A stretch of DNA of 64,000 bases from Raineyella sp. W15-4 (GCF_033170155.1 NZ_CP137079.1:2046001-2110000), one strand, 5' to 3'. Positions 23,861 through 34,463 are shown, counted from the stretch's first letter. The notes: a model not told the origin generated them from the sequence alone. A program made the numbers and translations.

Positions 23861-24814
23861 TCACGCGCTCTCGGACAGCGCGGCGGCGCCACCCACGATC
23901 TCGGTAATTTCCTGGGTGATCGCCGCCTGACGTGCCTGGTTGGCCTCGCGCGTCAGGTTTCGGATCAGTTCGTTGGCGTTGTCGGTCGCCGACTTCATCG
24001 CGGCCTGCCGGGCCGCCAGTTCGGACGCCGACGCCTGCATCAGCGCGTGGTAGACACGGTTGCCGATGTAGAGCGGCAGTAGCTCGTCGAGGACGCCCTC
24101 GGGGCTCGGCTCGAAGTCGAACGGGGTCTCGACCCGGTCCTCCTGATAGACCGGCGCGTGGTGCAGTTCGGTCATCCGGGCACCGCTCTCCGCCCGCTCG
24201 GCGGCCTCCTCCTCGGAGACCACCTCCAGCGGGAGCAGCCGGATGATCTGCGGCACCTGCCGCACCCGGGACACGAAGCGGGTGTAGACGAGGAAGATCT
24301 CGTCCACGCCCCCCTCCTCGGTCGGGGTCAGGAAGGCCTCCAGCAGCACCCGGGCGATCGCGTCGGCGTCCCGGTAGCTGGGGGCGTCCGAGAAGCCCTC
24401 CCAGGACTGCTTGATCTCCCGACCGCGGAACTCGTAGAAGCCCACGCCCTTCTTGCCGGAGATGTAGGTCTCCATCTCCCGGTGGTGCTTGACGGTGAGG
24501 TAGTGCCGGACGGACTCCCCCGCCTTCAGGACGTTGGTCGAGTACCCGCCGGCCAGGCCGCGGTCCGAGGTGACCAGCAGCACCGCGGACCGCTTCGGGT
24601 GCTCCAGCTCGGTGAGCAGCGGGTGGTCCAGGTCCGGGCGGCTGGCCACGGCCTGGATCGCCCGGGTCAGCTCGCGGGTGTACGGATCGGCCGCCTCGGC
24701 GGCCTGCTGGGCCTTGCGGATCCGCGCCGCGGCGATGAGTTCCATCGCCCGGGTGATCTTCTTCGTGGTCTGGACCGACCTGGTCCGATCACGGAGTTCG
24801 CGAAGGGTAGCCAT
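23861..24814 (-). CDS. atpG: ATP synthase F1 gamma subunit
   Basis: Rotor shaft. 317 residues. The paired terminal helices are clear: ATLRELRDRTRSVQTTKKIT at the N-terminus and a long C-terminal helix ending ITQEITEIVGGAAALSESA. A loop insertion around residues 195-235 (EEAAERAESGARMTELHHAP) is a typical actinobacterial position for extra residues. Starts 1 nt after atpA. Confidence 0.96.
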   Translation of the reverse strand: MATLRELRDRTRSVQTTKKITRAMELIAAARIRKAQQAAEAADPYTRELTRAIQAVASRPDLDHPLLTELEHPKRSAVLLVTSDRGLAGGYSTNVLKAGESVRHYLTVKHHREMETYISGKKGVGFYEFRGREIKQSWEGFSDAPSYRDADAIARVLLEAFLTPTEEGGVDEIFLVYTRFVSRVRQVPQIIRLLPLEVVSEEEAAERAESGARMTELHHAPVYQEDRVETPFDFEPSPEGVLDELLPLYIGNRVYHALMQASASELAARQAAMKSATDNANELIRNLTREANQARQAAITQEITEIVGGAAALSESA

Positions 24815-24815
24815 C

Positions 24816-26450
24816 TCAGGCCTTCTTCACGACGATCTGCTCGTGCTCCACGTCCTCGTCGCCGATCTTCTTCGGCTCCGGCTCGGTGCCCAGCGGCTTG
24901 CCCTCGCTGGTGCGGAACTCCGGGCGGAAGGCCACCAGGGCCTGCTCCAGGCCGGCCTTGGTCTCGTCGTCCAGCTTGCCGCTGTCCCGGATGGTGGTGA
25001 GCAGCGCGGTGCTGCGGCGCAGGTACTCCAGGTACTCCTTCTCGAAGCGGAGCACATCGGCGACCGGGACATCGTCCAGCTTGCCGGTGGTGCCGGCCCA
25101 CACGGAGACGGCCTCCTCCTCCATCGGGTACGGCGAGTACTGCTTCTGGCGCAGCAGCTCGGTGAGCCGGGCGCCGCGCTCCAGCTGCCGCTTCGTCGCC
25201 TCGTCGAGGCTGGAGGCGAACATCGCGAACGCCTGCTGGTCGCGGTACTGCGCCAGGTCGATCTTCAGCGTGCCGGAGACGCCCTTCATCGCCTTGGTCT
25301 GGGCGGCACCGCCGACGCGGGAAACCGAGATGCCGACGTCCACGGCCGGGCGCTGGTTGGCGTTGAACAGATCGGACTGCAGGAAGATCTGGCCGTCGGT
25401 GATCGAGATCACGTTGGTCGGGATGTAGGCCGAGACGTCGTTGGCCTTGGTCTCGATGATCGGCAGACCGGTCATCGAGCCGCCGCCCAGCGCGTCGGAG
25501 AGCTTGGCGCAACGCTCCAGCAGGCGGGAGTGGAGGAAGAACACGTCACCGGGGTAGGCCTCACGGCCCGGCGGGCGACGCAGCAGCAGCGACATGGCGC
25601 GGTAGGCCTCGGCCTGCTTGGTCAGGTCGTCGAAGACGATCAGGACGTGCTTGCCCTGGTACATCCAGTGCTGGCCGATGGCCGAACCGGCGTAGGCGGC
25701 GATGTACTTGTAGCCGGCCGGGTCGGACGCCGGGGCGTTGACGATGGTGGTGTACTCCAGGGCGCCGGCCTGCTCCAGCACGCCCCGGACCTCGGCCACG
25801 GTCGAGCCCTTCTGGCCGATCGCGACGTAGATGCAGCGGACCTGCTTCTTCGGATCGCCGGACGCCCAGTTGGCCTTCTGATTGATGATCGTGTCGATGG
25901 CAATGGCGGTCTTGCCGGTCTTACGGTCACCGATGATGAGCTGGCGCTGGCCACGGCCGATCGGGGTCATCGAGTCGATGGCCTTGATGCCGGTCTGCAG
26001 CGGCTCGCGGACCTCCTGGCGGTCCATCACGCCGGCAGCCTGGATCTCCAGGGCCCGGCGGCCCTCCAGGCCGGTGATCTCGCCCAGCCCGTCGATCGGG
26101 TTGCCCATCGCGTCGACCACCCGGCCGAGGTAGCCCTCGCCGACCGGGACCGACAGCACGTCGCCGGTGCGGCGTACGGTCTGGCCCTCGTCGATGCCCT
26201 CGGAGGATCCGAGCACCACGACGCCGATCTCGCGCGCCTCGAGGTTCTGGGCGACACCCAGGGTGCCGTTCTCGAAGCGCAGCAGCTCGTTGGCCATCGC
26301 GGAGGGCAGGCCCTCGACGCGGGCGATACCGTCGCCCGAGGTGACCACGGTGCCGACCTCTTCACGAGAGGAGGTCTCCGGAGTGAATTGCTGGACGTAC
26401 TGGTCCAGTGCGTTCCGGATCTCCTCCGGACGAATAGTGAGTTCCGCCAT
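24816..26450 (-). CDS. atpA: ATP synthase F1 alpha subunit
   Basis: Non-catalytic nucleotide-binding subunit. 544 residues. P-loop [11 protein letters not shown], the [20 protein letters not shown] signature, and [20 protein letters not shown]. The C-terminus carries about 30 extra charged residues ([20 protein letters not shown]), comparable in place to the mycobacterial alpha extension known to restrain ATP hydrolysis; whether it does so here is inference. Separated from atpH by 83 nt. Confidence 0.97.
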   Translation of the reverse strand: MAELTIRPEEIRNALDQYVQQFTPETSSREEVGTVVTSGDGIARVEGLPSAMANELLRFENGTLGVAQNLEAREIGVVVLGSSEGIDEGQTVRRTGDVLSVPVGEGYLGRVVDAMGNPIDGLGEITGLEGRRALEIQAAGVMDRQEVREPLQTGIKAIDSMTPIGRGQRQLIIGDRKTGKTAIAIDTIINQKANWASGDPKKQVRCIYVAIGQKGSTVAEVRGVLEQAGALEYTTIVNAPASDPAGYKYIAAYAGSAIGQHWMYQGKHVLIVFDDLTKQAEAYRAMSLLLRRPPGREAYPGDVFFLHSRLLERCAKLSDALGGGSMTGLPIIETKANDVSAYIPTNVISITDGQIFLQSDLFNANQRPAVDVGISVSRVGGAAQTKAMKGVSGTLKIDLAQYRDQQAFAMFASSLDEATKRQLERGARLTELLRQKQYSPYPMEEEAVSVWAGTTGKLDDVPVADVLRFEKEYLEYLRRSTALLTTIRDSGKLDDETKAGLEQALVAFRPEFRTSEGKPLGTEPEPKKIGDEDVEHEQIVVKKA

Positions 26451-26533
26451 CTTCTGCGTCCTTGTTCTCGTTGTCTGTGCGTGTCGTGGTTCGGGGTCCG
26501 GTGTCCCCCGGGCGTCCGGGTCCGGGCCGGCGG

Positions 26534-27337
26534 TCAGGAGAACAGCTTGCGTGCCTCGTCCAGACGGGAGGCCACAGTCCCGTCGATCACCTCGTCGCCG
26601 ACCTCCACGCGGACGCCGCCGAGGACCGCGGGGTCCACGAGGACGTGCATGCTGACCGGGCGACCCAGCTGCTTGTTCAGGGCGTTCTGCAGTCGCGTCG
26701 TCTGCTCGGCCGTCAACGGCCGGGCGACCCGTACGGTGGCCACGGCGCGGCTGCGCTGGGCCGCGGCCAGGGCGAGGTAGCCGTCCATGGTGTTGGCGAA
26801 GGTGCGCTCCCGGGCGACCACCGCCCGCCGGGCGAGGACGACCGTGGCCGGAGCGGCCTTCCCGTCGAGCAGCTGGGCCACCACCTCCTGACGGTCGGCC
26901 AGCGACCGCCGCTCGTCGGACAGCGCGTCGCGCAGTGCCGGCGTCGCGGCGACGGCCCGGTTGAGCCGGAACAGCTCGTCCTCCACCTGGTCGAGCTGAC
27001 CTGCGACCTGTGCCTGGGCGAGCGCAGACCGGATCGCCTGGCGCTCAACGGAGGACACGAAGATCCCCGCCGTGCGCCAGCGCAGACCCGCGGCCTGCCG
27101 CAGGACGGCGACGGCCTCGGGCGAGACCTTGCCGTCGAGCAGTCGGCTGACGAGCTGCTGACGAGCCTCCACCGGTGCTCCGGGATCGGTGACCGCGCGT
27201 CGCAGCGCGGGGTCCGAACCGAACAGGTCGGCGATCGAGAACAGTTCCGTGGCCAGCTGCAGGTGCGCATTCTGTGCGTCCAGCACCTGGTCCAGGCTGT
27301 TCAGCCGGGGCTCGTTGCGATCCGTCTGGGGGCTCAT
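26534..27337 (-). CDS. atpH: ATP synthase F1 delta subunit
   Basis: Peripheral-stalk subunit linking F1 to the b dimer. 267 residues, a normal stand-alone delta for actinobacteria with an N-terminal part ([30 protein letters not shown]) ahead of the OSCP-like domain. It is not fused to a b subunit, unlike the mycobacterial b-delta protein. The start overlaps the atpF stop as ATGA, indicating translational coupling. Confidence 0.94.
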   Translation of the reverse strand: MSPQTDRNEPRLNSLDQVLDAQNAHLQLATELFSIADLFGSDPALRRAVTDPGAPVEARQQLVSRLLDGKVSPEAVAVLRQAAGLRWRTAGIFVSSVERQAIRSALAQAQVAGQLDQVEDELFRLNRAVAATPALRDALSDERRSLADRQEVVAQLLDGKAAPATVVLARRAVVARERTFANTMDGYLALAAAQRSRAVATVRVARPLTAEQTTRLQNALNKQLGRPVSMHVLVDPAVLGGVRVEVGDEVIDGTVASRLDEARKLFS

Positions 27338-27882
27338 GCCTTCTCCGTCTCCGTCTGCGACTCCAGATCAGCCAGGAAGCGCTCGACCGTGCGGCGGGCG
27401 CGCTCGTCGTCGTCGAGGGACTCCCCGACGATCCGCCCGGCGAGGGTGGTGGCCAGGCCACCGACCTCGTCGCGGAGCTCGCCCATGGCCTGCTTGCGCT
27501 CGGCCTCCATCTGCTTGCTGGTCGTCGCGATGATCCGCTCCGCCTCGGCGTGGGCCTGCTCGCGCATCTCGGCGATGATCTGGGCACCCTGGTTCTTGGC
27601 GTCCTCGCGGATGCGAGCCGCCTCGGTGCGGGCCTCGGCGAGCTGGGCCCGGTACTCGGCCAGCGCCGCCTGCGCCTCTTCCTGGGTCTTCTCGGCCTGG
27701 TCCATACCACCCTGGATGGCGTCCCGGCGTTCCTCGTACATCTTCTCGAACGCCGGCACCACCGCCTTCCACATCACCAGGAAGACCAGGACCATCAGGA
27801 CGAACCCGACGATCAGCTCCGAGAAGTGGGTGGGCAGGAGCGGGCCGAGGTCGAGTTCCATCGGCACCATGGGGGTCATCAC
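27334..27882 (-). CDS. atpF: ATP synthase F0 b subunit
   Basis: Peripheral-stalk dimer. 182 residues: a short N-terminus, one transmembrane helix ([23 protein letters not shown]), then a long charged helix ([20 protein letters not shown] through about residue 160). The start overlaps the atpE stop as ATGA and the stop overlaps the atpH start in the same way. Confidence 0.95.
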   Translation of the reverse strand: MMTPMVPMELDLGPLLPTHFSELIVGFVLMVLVFLVMWKAVVPAFEKMYEERRDAIQGGMDQAEKTQEEAQAALAEYRAQLAEARTEAARIREDAKNQGAQIIAEMREQAHAEAERIIATTSKQMEAERKQAMGELRDEVGGLATTLAGRIVGESLDDDERARRTVERFLADLESQTETEKA

Positions 27883-28100
27883 CGAAGGACGAAGGCCAGG
27901 GCGATGCCGATGATGGCGAGGGCCTCGACGACCGCGAAGCCGATGAACGCGGTGCTCATCATCGCGCCACGGGCCTCAGGCTGGCGGGCGGTGCCGTTGA
28001 TGACGGAGGCGAAGATCCAGCCCACGCCGATGGCCGGGCCGAGGGTGGCGAGGCCGTAGCCGAGCATGTTCATGCTGCCAGCGATTTCCAACGGGGTCAT
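27879..28100 (-). CDS. atpE: ATP synthase F0 c subunit
   Basis: Rotor ring proteolipid. 73 residues, two transmembrane helices joined by the polar loop ARQPEARG. Glu59 ([12 protein letters not shown]) is the ion-carrying carboxylate. No Na+-site Gln/Ser signature is seen, so it is probably H+-coupled. A GAAAGGA ribosome site lies just before the ATG, in keeping with the high copy number required. A stem-loop precedes it in the atpB-atpE gap. Confidence 0.96.
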   Translation of the reverse strand: MTPLEIAGSMNMLGYGLATLGPAIGVGWIFASVINGTARQPEARGAMMSTAFIGFAVVEALAIIGIALAFVLR

Positions 28101-28119
28101 TCTCGTTCCTTTCGGATGG

Positions 28120-28150
28120 TCTTCTCAGGGGTTCGGTTGCAGTGAGAAGA
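28120..28150 (-). promoter_or_regulatory. Stem-loop in the atpB-atpE intergenic mRNA
   Basis: Perfect 8-bp inverted repeat TCTTCTCA / TGAGAAGA with a 15-nt loop, 20 nt upstream of the atpE start. The position suggests an mRNA-processing or stability element tuning c-subunit output. It is not followed by a T-tract, so a terminator is less likely. Confidence 0.45.
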
Positions 28151-28179
28151 GAACTGTGGGTGGGGGTGGGGCCTCGGCG

Positions 28180-29049
28180 TCAGTGCGCGTCGGCGAGGGA
28201 CGAATTGATGTACTGGGCGGTCAGGACGGTGAAGATGTACGCCTGCAGGAACCCGATGAAGAGCTCCAGGAAAAGGATCGCGAAGCTGAACAGCAGGGAC
28301 ACCGCGCCCGAGACGTTGTAGAACGCGTTGTGCGGGAAGGTCAGCAGGTAGGCGCCGCCGATCACGAACACCATCACGACCAGGTGGCCGGCGAACATGT
28401 TGGCGAAGAGACGCAAGCCGAGCGTGAGCGGCCGGGTGATGAAGTTCGACAGGAACTCCAGCGGGATGATCACCGGATACAGATAGCCGGGCACCCCCGG
28501 GGGGATCAGCTGCATCTTCATGTAGTGGCCGAAACCGTGCTTGTGGATACCGGCCCCGATGTAGATGACCCACGACATGATCGCCAGCGCCCAGGCGTAC
28601 CCGATGTTGGAGAACGTCGGGAACATGAACAGGAAGGTCTCGCCGAACCAGTTGTTGACCAGCACGAAGCTGAACAGGCCGAGCAGGTACGGCAGGTAGC
28701 GGCGGTACTCCGGGCCGAGGATGTCACGGCCGACACCGTTGCGGATGAAGCCGTACACGTACTCCCAGAAGAACTGTCCCTTGCCGGGGACCAGCTTGAG
28801 GTTGCGGGAGGCGAAGAACCACAGCGCGATGACCAACGCGGCGCCGATCACGGCCAACCAGAACGGCTTGTTCATCCAGTCGACACCGAACGTACATCCC
28901 GCCACGTTGCCGGGATCGTTCGGACCGTTCGTCCCGGGCTCGGTCGCTTCGCAGAAGAACCGGAACTCCCTCACCCCGGGGGGAGTGTATGTTGCGCCTT
29001 CCAGCGGGACGAGCGCTCCCACCAGGGCCGGCAGTGTCAACGGACCCAC
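28180..29049 (-). CDS. atpB: ATP synthase F0 a subunit
   Basis: Proton-channel subunit. 289 residues with about six transmembrane helices. The essential Arg sits in TRPLTLGLRLFANMFAGHLV, and FLQAYIFTVLTAQYINSSL marks the last helix. The N-terminal ~55 residues contain a non-membrane stretch (GVREFRFFCEATEPGTNGPND) before the first main helix. First of the canonical atp genes; 45 nt after the AtpZ-like gene. Confidence 0.95.
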   Translation of the reverse strand: MGPLTLPALVGALVPLEGATYTPPGVREFRFFCEATEPGTNGPNDPGNVAGCTFGVDWMNKPFWLAVIGAALVIALWFFASRNLKLVPGKGQFFWEYVYGFIRNGVGRDILGPEYRRYLPYLLGLFSFVLVNNWFGETFLFMFPTFSNIGYAWALAIMSWVIYIGAGIHKHGFGHYMKMQLIPPGVPGYLYPVIIPLEFLSNFITRPLTLGLRLFANMFAGHLVVMVFVIGGAYLLTFPHNAFYNVSGAVSLLFSFAILFLELFIGFLQAYIFTVLTAQYINSSLADAH

Positions 29050-29094
29050 CGTTCCTCCTCAACTTCGATGTCGTACGTCATGGTCTCTTCCGGA

Positions 29095-29409
29095 CTACTT
29101 CTTCGGTTGGTCACCGGGATCGTGGTGGTACCGTCTGATGATCACGTAGAGGGCCAGCAGCATCCCGACGATGAGCCCGAGGGGCAGCAGGAATGCGGTG
29201 CCCAGGAATCTGTCGCCCAGCCAGCCGAGGCCTCCGTAGACGATGAGGCCGGACACGAGGTAGGACAGGATACGTATTCCCGTCTCCATCCCGACGGGCT
29301 CGCCGGGGGGTAGCAACGAGGATTCGGGCTTGCCAGGCATGCGACGCCGGGTACCCACGTTGTCGACCTCCTCGTCTTTCAGCGCGTCTCGGACACTATC
29401 AGTTGGCAT
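29095..29409 (-). CDS. AtpZ/AtpI-family small membrane protein
   Basis: 104 residues: a charged, Pro-rich N-terminal half, then two transmembrane helices (IRILSYLVSGLIVYGGLGWLG and LLPLGLIVGMLLALYVII). This is the AtpZ/AtpI pattern of proteins that precede F0 genes and help c-ring assembly or Mg2+ supply in other bacteria. It sits 9 nt after the larger AtpI-like gene. Role inferred from family and position. Confidence 0.78.
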   Translation of the reverse strand: MPTDSVRDALKDEEVDNVGTRRRMPGKPESSLLPPGEPVGMETGIRILSYLVSGLIVYGGLGWLGDRFLGTAFLLPLGLIVGMLLALYVIIRRYHHDPGDQPKK

Positions 29410-29418
29410 GTCGCAGCG

Positions 29419-29940
29419 TCACTCCTCGCCGGTCGGACGCCCGTCGGTGTAACCGAGGTCATACACAGGGATCCGCATCCGCGCGAAGGTGATCACTTCG
29501 GCCGTTGTCCACAGCAGCACGGTGGCCACCATCCCCGCCGCGGTGGCGGTGCGGTCGAGCAGGTCCAGTCCGGCCCCGTCGTACAGGGCCACGGCGCCGG
29601 CCAGCCCGGCAGCCCGGATGCCGTACGAGGCGAGGGCAGCGACCAGCAGCACGGCGCCCTCTCGCTCGGCGTACCGCAGCACGACCGCCTGACCGAGGCT
29701 GAAGAAGAGGACCGCGATCACCGCACCGACGGCGGCCGAGGCGGCGGCCACGCCCCCGCGGACCAGGCCGGCGAGGACGGTCGAGGCCAGCAGGCCGAGC
29801 TGCCCGCCGAGCAGGCCGGCCAGCAGCAGCCGGCGGGCCAACGCGGTGGAGACCCCGGTGGCGGGACGGCCGACGGTGCGATCGACGGGGGACGGAGCGT
29901 CGTCCCCCAGGTGCTCATCCATCGCCATGACCGTACTCAT
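29419..29940 (-). CDS. AtpI-like membrane protein heading the atp operon
   Basis: 173 residues with four predicted transmembrane helices (LLLAGLLGGQLGLLASTVLAGL, AAVGAVIAVLFFSLGQAVVL, AVLLVAALASYGIRAAGLAG, AAGMVATVLLWTTAEVITFA). It matches the ATP synthase protein I type in length and position. ATG 29940 (MSTVMAMDEHL) is the preferred start; ATG 29928 is possible. Probably the first gene of the ATP synthase transcript. Confidence 0.75.
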   Translation of the reverse strand: MSTVMAMDEHLGDDAPSPVDRTVGRPATGVSTALARRLLLAGLLGGQLGLLASTVLAGLVRGGVAAASAAVGAVIAVLFFSLGQAVVLRYAEREGAVLLVAALASYGIRAAGLAGAVALYDGAGLDLLDRTATAAGMVATVLLWTTAEVITFARMRIPVYDLGYTDGRPTGEE

Positions 29941-29976
29941 CCTGCGGTGCTTCCCACTCCTTCGGAGGCCCCTCGC

Positions 29977-30014
29977 GGTGCCGTCCGGCACCTGCTTGTG
30001 AAACGTAACACAAG
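29977..30014 (-). promoter_or_regulatory. Palindrome and leader hairpin upstream of the atp operon
   Basis: CTTGTG-N8-CACAAG (29995-30014) contains TGTGA-N6-ACACA, one base off a perfect CRP-type site. On the minus strand the spacer of the palindrome includes TACGTT, a possible -10. Just downstream is a perfect 7-bp hairpin GGTGCCG-TC-CGGCACC (29977-29992). An operator overlapping the promoter would act as a repressor site; this is inference. Confidence 0.45.
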
Positions 30015-30021
30015 GTTCCGG

Positions 30022-31215
30022 CTATCGCCTGCGTTGTGCCGAACGGCGCGGTGCCGATCCGTGTCGTGCAGAACGGTGCAGGGCCGAGCGGTGCAGGGCC
30101 GAGCGGTGCAGGGCCGCCGCCCCGAAGATCCGTGGACCCGGCCCCAGGGTGACCACCACCACGGCGATCGCCGCGGCGACCCAGGCCACCACCACCCAGG
30201 TGCTGCGAGTGAGACCGATCACCATCACCCCGAAGGAGAGCAGTGCTGCCCACAGGTACATCACTATCACCGCGCCGCGGTGACTGTAGCCCCGGCGCAA
30301 CAACTGGTGGTGCAGGTGCCCCTTGTCGGCCACGAACCACCAGTTGCCCTGGTTGGCGCGTCGGATCCAGGCCAGCACCAGGTCGAGCAGCGGCAGTCCG
30401 AGGATCGCGAACGGCAGCACCAGCGGCAGGTACGCCGGCAGCAGGTCACCACCGCCGGCCTCGAGCTTGGACGAGTCGAACTGGCCGGTCAGGCTCACCG
30501 TCGAGATCGCCAGCAGGAAGCCGAGCAGCATCGAGCCCGAGTCGCCCATGAACATCTTGGACGGGTGCACGTTGTGCGGCAGGAAGCCCAGACAGACCCC
30601 GATGATCGCCACCGAGACCACACTGGCCGTGGTGGCGCGGACCAGATCCTGCTCGACGGCCAGGATGTAGGAATAGGTGAAGAACGCCGCCGCCCCGATC
30701 CCGACCACCCCGGCCGCCAGCCCGTCGAGACCGTCGACGAAGTTGACCGCATTGGTGCAGACCACCACGAAGAACACCGTCATCACGATCGAACTGGCCG
30801 CGTCCAGCGAGATGATCCGGTCGGGCAGCGGGATCCACAGCATCCGTACGCCCGCCTGGACGACGATCCCGGCGGCCAGCACCTGGCCGGCGAATTTGGT
30901 GATCGCGCTGATGTCCAGCAGGTCGTCCAGCACCCCGACCGCGCACAGCACCGCGACGGCGACCAGGATCCAGGTGGCGTCGTGGCGGACGATCTCGTGC
31001 CGCCCGAGGAACGGCAGGTTCATCGACAGCAGGAAGGCGACCGCCACCCCGACGAGCATCGCCACCCCACCGAAGTAGGGCGTCGGCACGACGTGCACGT
31101 CCCGGGACCGGACCTTGGCGACGGCCCCGAACCGGATCGCGGCCCGACGCGCCCAGCCGCTCAGCTGATAGGTGACCGCGGCGGCGACCAGCAGGACGAG
31201 GATGTACTCACGCAT
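30022..31215 (-). CDS. wecA: Undecaprenyl-phosphate GlcNAc-1-phosphate transferase (WecA/Rfe)
   Basis: Polyprenyl-phosphate sugar-1-phosphate transferase of the MraY/WecA family, starting cell-wall glycopolymer or arabinogalactan-type linker synthesis. 397 residues, about ten or eleven transmembrane helices. Motifs: VLDDLLDIS, VNFVDGLDGLAAG, KMFMGDSGSMLLGF and GHLHHQLLRRG. The last ~30 residues are a basic tail made of a five-residue repeat (ALHRS, three copies) encoded by a 15-bp tandem repeat. Located between tsaC (2 nt gap) and the atp genes, as in mycobacteria (rfe). Confidence 0.93.
   Translation of the reverse strand: MREYILVLLVAAAVTYQLSGWARRAAIRFGAVAKVRSRDVHVVPTPYFGGVAMLVGVAVAFLLSMNLPFLGRHEIVRHDATWILVAVAVLCAVGVLDDLLDISAITKFAGQVLAAGIVVQAGVRMLWIPLPDRIISLDAASSIVMTVFFVVVCTNAVNFVDGLDGLAAGVVGIGAAAFFTYSYILAVEQDLVRATTASVVSVAIIGVCLGFLPHNVHPSKMFMGDSGSMLLGFLLAISTVSLTGQFDSSKLEAGGGDLLPAYLPLVLPFAILGLPLLDLVLAWIRRANQGNWWFVADKGHLHHQLLRRGYSHRGAVIVMYLWAALLSFGVMVIGLTRSTWVVVAWVAAAIAVVVVTLGPGPRIFGAAALHRSALHRSALHRSARHGSAPRRSAQRRR
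30074..30116. repeat. 15-bp tandem repeat in the 3' end of wecA
   Basis: Unit CGGTGCAGGGCCGAG occurs twice in full (30074-30088, 30089-30103) and once truncated (30104-30116). The length is a multiple of three, so it keeps frame and encodes the ALHRS repeat. Such arrays can change copy number by slippage. Confidence 0.85.
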
Positions 31216-31217
31216 CG

Positions 31218-32042
31218 CTAGGTGGTCCGGTGATCCTCGGCCGTCGGCTCCGGTGCCTGCTCCACCGGTTCCGGGGTCTGCTCCGGTTGCTCCGTCTGTT
31301 CCGCGGACTCCGGCGTGGGTGCCTCGCCGTCCGGGGAGCGTACGCCCGGGGCGACCTCGCGCAGCCGGTCCAGGGAGATGATGCCCTCCCGGACGACCCG
31401 GCCCTCGGGATAGGCGGTGAAGTCCACGATCGTCGACGGCACCGGGCCCGGGGTGGGACCGCCGTCGAGGTAGAGCGCGACGTCGAGGCCGAGCTGGTCG
31501 GCCGCCTCCCGGACGGTCGTCGCCGGCGGCTGCCCGGAGACGTTCGCGCTGCTGACCGCCAGTGGGCCGGTCCGCCGCAGCACCTCCCGGGCCAGGTCGT
31601 GGTCCGGCACCCGCAGGGCGATGGTGCCGTGGGTGTCACCCAGATCCATCCGCAGACTCGACTGCGCCCGGCAGATCACCGTCAGCGGACCCGGCCAGAA
31701 GGTCCCGACCAGCCGGTTCGCCGCCTCGGGGACGTCGACGGCGAGGGCCGCCATCACCCCCTCGTCACTGATCAGCACCGGCGGCGGCATGTCCCGGCCC
31801 CGGCGCTTGGCCGTCAGCAGCCGCTGCACGGCGTACCCGTCGAAGGCGTCGGCGCAGATCCCGTAGACCGTGTCGGTCGGCATCACCATCACCCGCCCGT
31901 CGGCGATGGCCTCCTTGGCGGCGGTCAGCGCCGGCCCGCGGTCGCCCTGCCGGCAGTCGACGATCCGCGGCTGCGGGGCGGGCGGGACGTTGCCCGGTGC
32001 GATGTCCTTGCTGTCGTCCGACGTGTCGCTCACGCCCATCAT
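31218..32042 (-). CDS. tsaC: Threonylcarbamoyl-AMP synthase (Sua5/TsaC)
   Basis: Makes threonylcarbamoyl-AMP for the t6A modification of tRNA. 274 residues. VMVMPTDTVYGICADAFDG, KRRGRDMPPPVLI, GTIALRVPDH and VSSANVSGQPPAT are the Sua5/YrdC signatures. After the catalytic domain (~residue 220) comes a Pro/Glu-rich tail (EQTEQPEQTPEPVEQAPEPT) in place of a normal Sua5 domain. ATG 32042 overlaps the prmC stop as ATGA; ATG 32039 and GTG 32033 are alternatives. Confidence 0.92.
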   Translation of the reverse strand: MMGVSDTSDDSKDIAPGNVPPAPQPRIVDCRQGDRGPALTAAKEAIADGRVMVMPTDTVYGICADAFDGYAVQRLLTAKRRGRDMPPPVLISDEGVMAALAVDVPEAANRLVGTFWPGPLTVICRAQSSLRMDLGDTHGTIALRVPDHDLAREVLRRTGPLAVSSANVSGQPPATTVREAADQLGLDVALYLDGGPTPGPVPSTIVDFTAYPEGRVVREGIISLDRLREVAPGVRSPDGEAPTPESAEQTEQPEQTPEPVEQAPEPTAEDHRTT

Positions 32043-32916
32043 CCTGCCACCTGGGTCCGGGTCGCCGAGACGAACCGCGGCCGGCCGGACAGGTCCGGAT
32101 GGTCGGCGGTGGCGCGCCACGCCCCGCCGGAGAAGACCGCCGGGGCGGACTCGCCCTGGCTGTCGTCGTGTTCACAGACCAGCAGCCCGCCGGGCCGCAG
32201 CAGCCGGCGGGCGGTGCGCTCCACCGCCCGGATCGCGTCCAGGCCGTCCTCCCCGGAGAAGACCGCCAGCGCCGGATCGTGTCCGGTCACCTCGACCGGC
32301 AGCACGGCGCGGACCCGCAGCGGGACGTACGGCGGGTTGACCACCACCACGTCGACGGTGCCGTCCCACTCCGGGACGGCACCGGCCAGGTCGCCCCGGC
32401 GGACATCGACCCCGGTGCCGGCGAGGTTGCGCCGGGCCCAGTCGACGGCGACCGGATCGATCTCCACCGCCACCACCCGGCAGCCGGGCACCTCGTCGAC
32501 CAGCGCGGCACTGATCGCCCCGGAGCCGGCGCACAACTCGACGACCCGTGGCGTACGACCCTGCATGCGCACCGCCCGGGCCGCCTCGATCGCCGCCCCG
32601 GCGACCGACTCGGTCTCCGGCCGCGGCACGAACACACCCGGCCCGACCGCCACCCGGACGTTGCGGAACCAGGCCTCGCCGGTGAGGTGCTGCAGCGGCA
32701 CCCCCTCGGCGCGGCGGTCCAGCAACTCCCGGTAGCGCGCCACCCGCTCCGCCGACGGCGGACCGGCCAGCACCAGATCGCCCGGCCGGAGCCCGAGCAG
32801 GTGGGCGAGCAGCAGCCGCGCGTCGACCTCCGGGGAGGCCACCTGACCGCGCAGCCGGTCGGCCCCCCGCCGGGCCAGCACGGAGGCCCGGACCGGGGCG
32901 GGTCGCTCGTCGGCCG

Positions 32917-32920
<4 letters not shown>
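32039..32920 (-). CDS. prmC: Release factor glutamine methyltransferase PrmC (HemK)
   Basis: Methylates the glutamine of the GGQ motif of release factors. 293 residues. N-terminal helical domain ([13 protein letters not shown]), then a SAM-binding Rossmann fold ([31 protein letters not shown]) and the catalytic NPPYVPL motif. It overlaps its substrate gene prfA (ATGA) upstream and tsaC downstream, a tightly coupled translation-factor operon. Confidence 0.95.
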
Positions 32921-34023
<1,103 letters not shown>

Positions 34024-34072
34024 GGTGTTCTCCTCAAGGCTCGTACGTGGGGCGGGGTGCGGGGACGACGAA

Positions 34073-34103
34073 CGCCGGGGCGCAGCATCGCTGCACCCCG
34101 GCG
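34073..34103 (-). terminator. Hairpin after rpmE
   Basis: 14-bp arms CGCCGGGGCGCAGC / GCTGCACCCCGGCG (one mismatch) with a 3-nt loop, 11 bp past the rpmE stop on the minus strand, followed by GTTCGTCGTC. It probably terminates or attenuates between rpmE and prfA. Confidence 0.6.
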
Positions 34104-34114
34104 TCACGGAAGAA

Positions 34115-34336
34115 CTACTTCTTGCCCCTCTTGAAGTTGCCGTAGCGCTTCTCGAACTTGGCGACCCGGCCGCCGGTGTCGAGGATCTTCTGCTTGCCGG
34201 TGTAGAAGGGGTGGCAGGCCGAGCACACGTCGGCGCGGATCTCGCCGCCGGGGGCCGTGGAACGAGTCGTGAAGGTGTTGCCACAGGTGCAGACGACCGT
34301 CGTCTCGTGATAATCGGGGTGGATCCCCTGCTTCAT
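34115..34336 (-). CDS. rpmE: 50S ribosomal protein L31 (zinc-binding form)
   Basis: 73 residues. [22 protein letters not shown] opens the protein, and the four cysteines (CTC and CSAC) identify the C+ zinc-binding form. ATG 34336 has AAGGAG 7 nt upstream. Actinobacteria usually carry a second, Cys-free L31 under Zur control elsewhere. Lies between rho and prfA as in mycobacteria. Confidence 0.96.
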   Translation of the reverse strand: MKQGIHPDYHETTVVCTCGNTFTTRSTAPGGEIRADVCSACHPFYTGKQKILDTGGRVAKFEKRYGNFKRGKK

Positions 34337-34463
34337 GGTGATTCTCCTTGTCGAGTGATGGCGCCGGGTCGTCCGCCGGAGTGGAGACCTCCGCCGGGCG
34401 TGAACCGGACCAAGGAACAACTATGCCGCAAACGCCGGCGGTCCGGCAAATGTTCCCGGCGGC

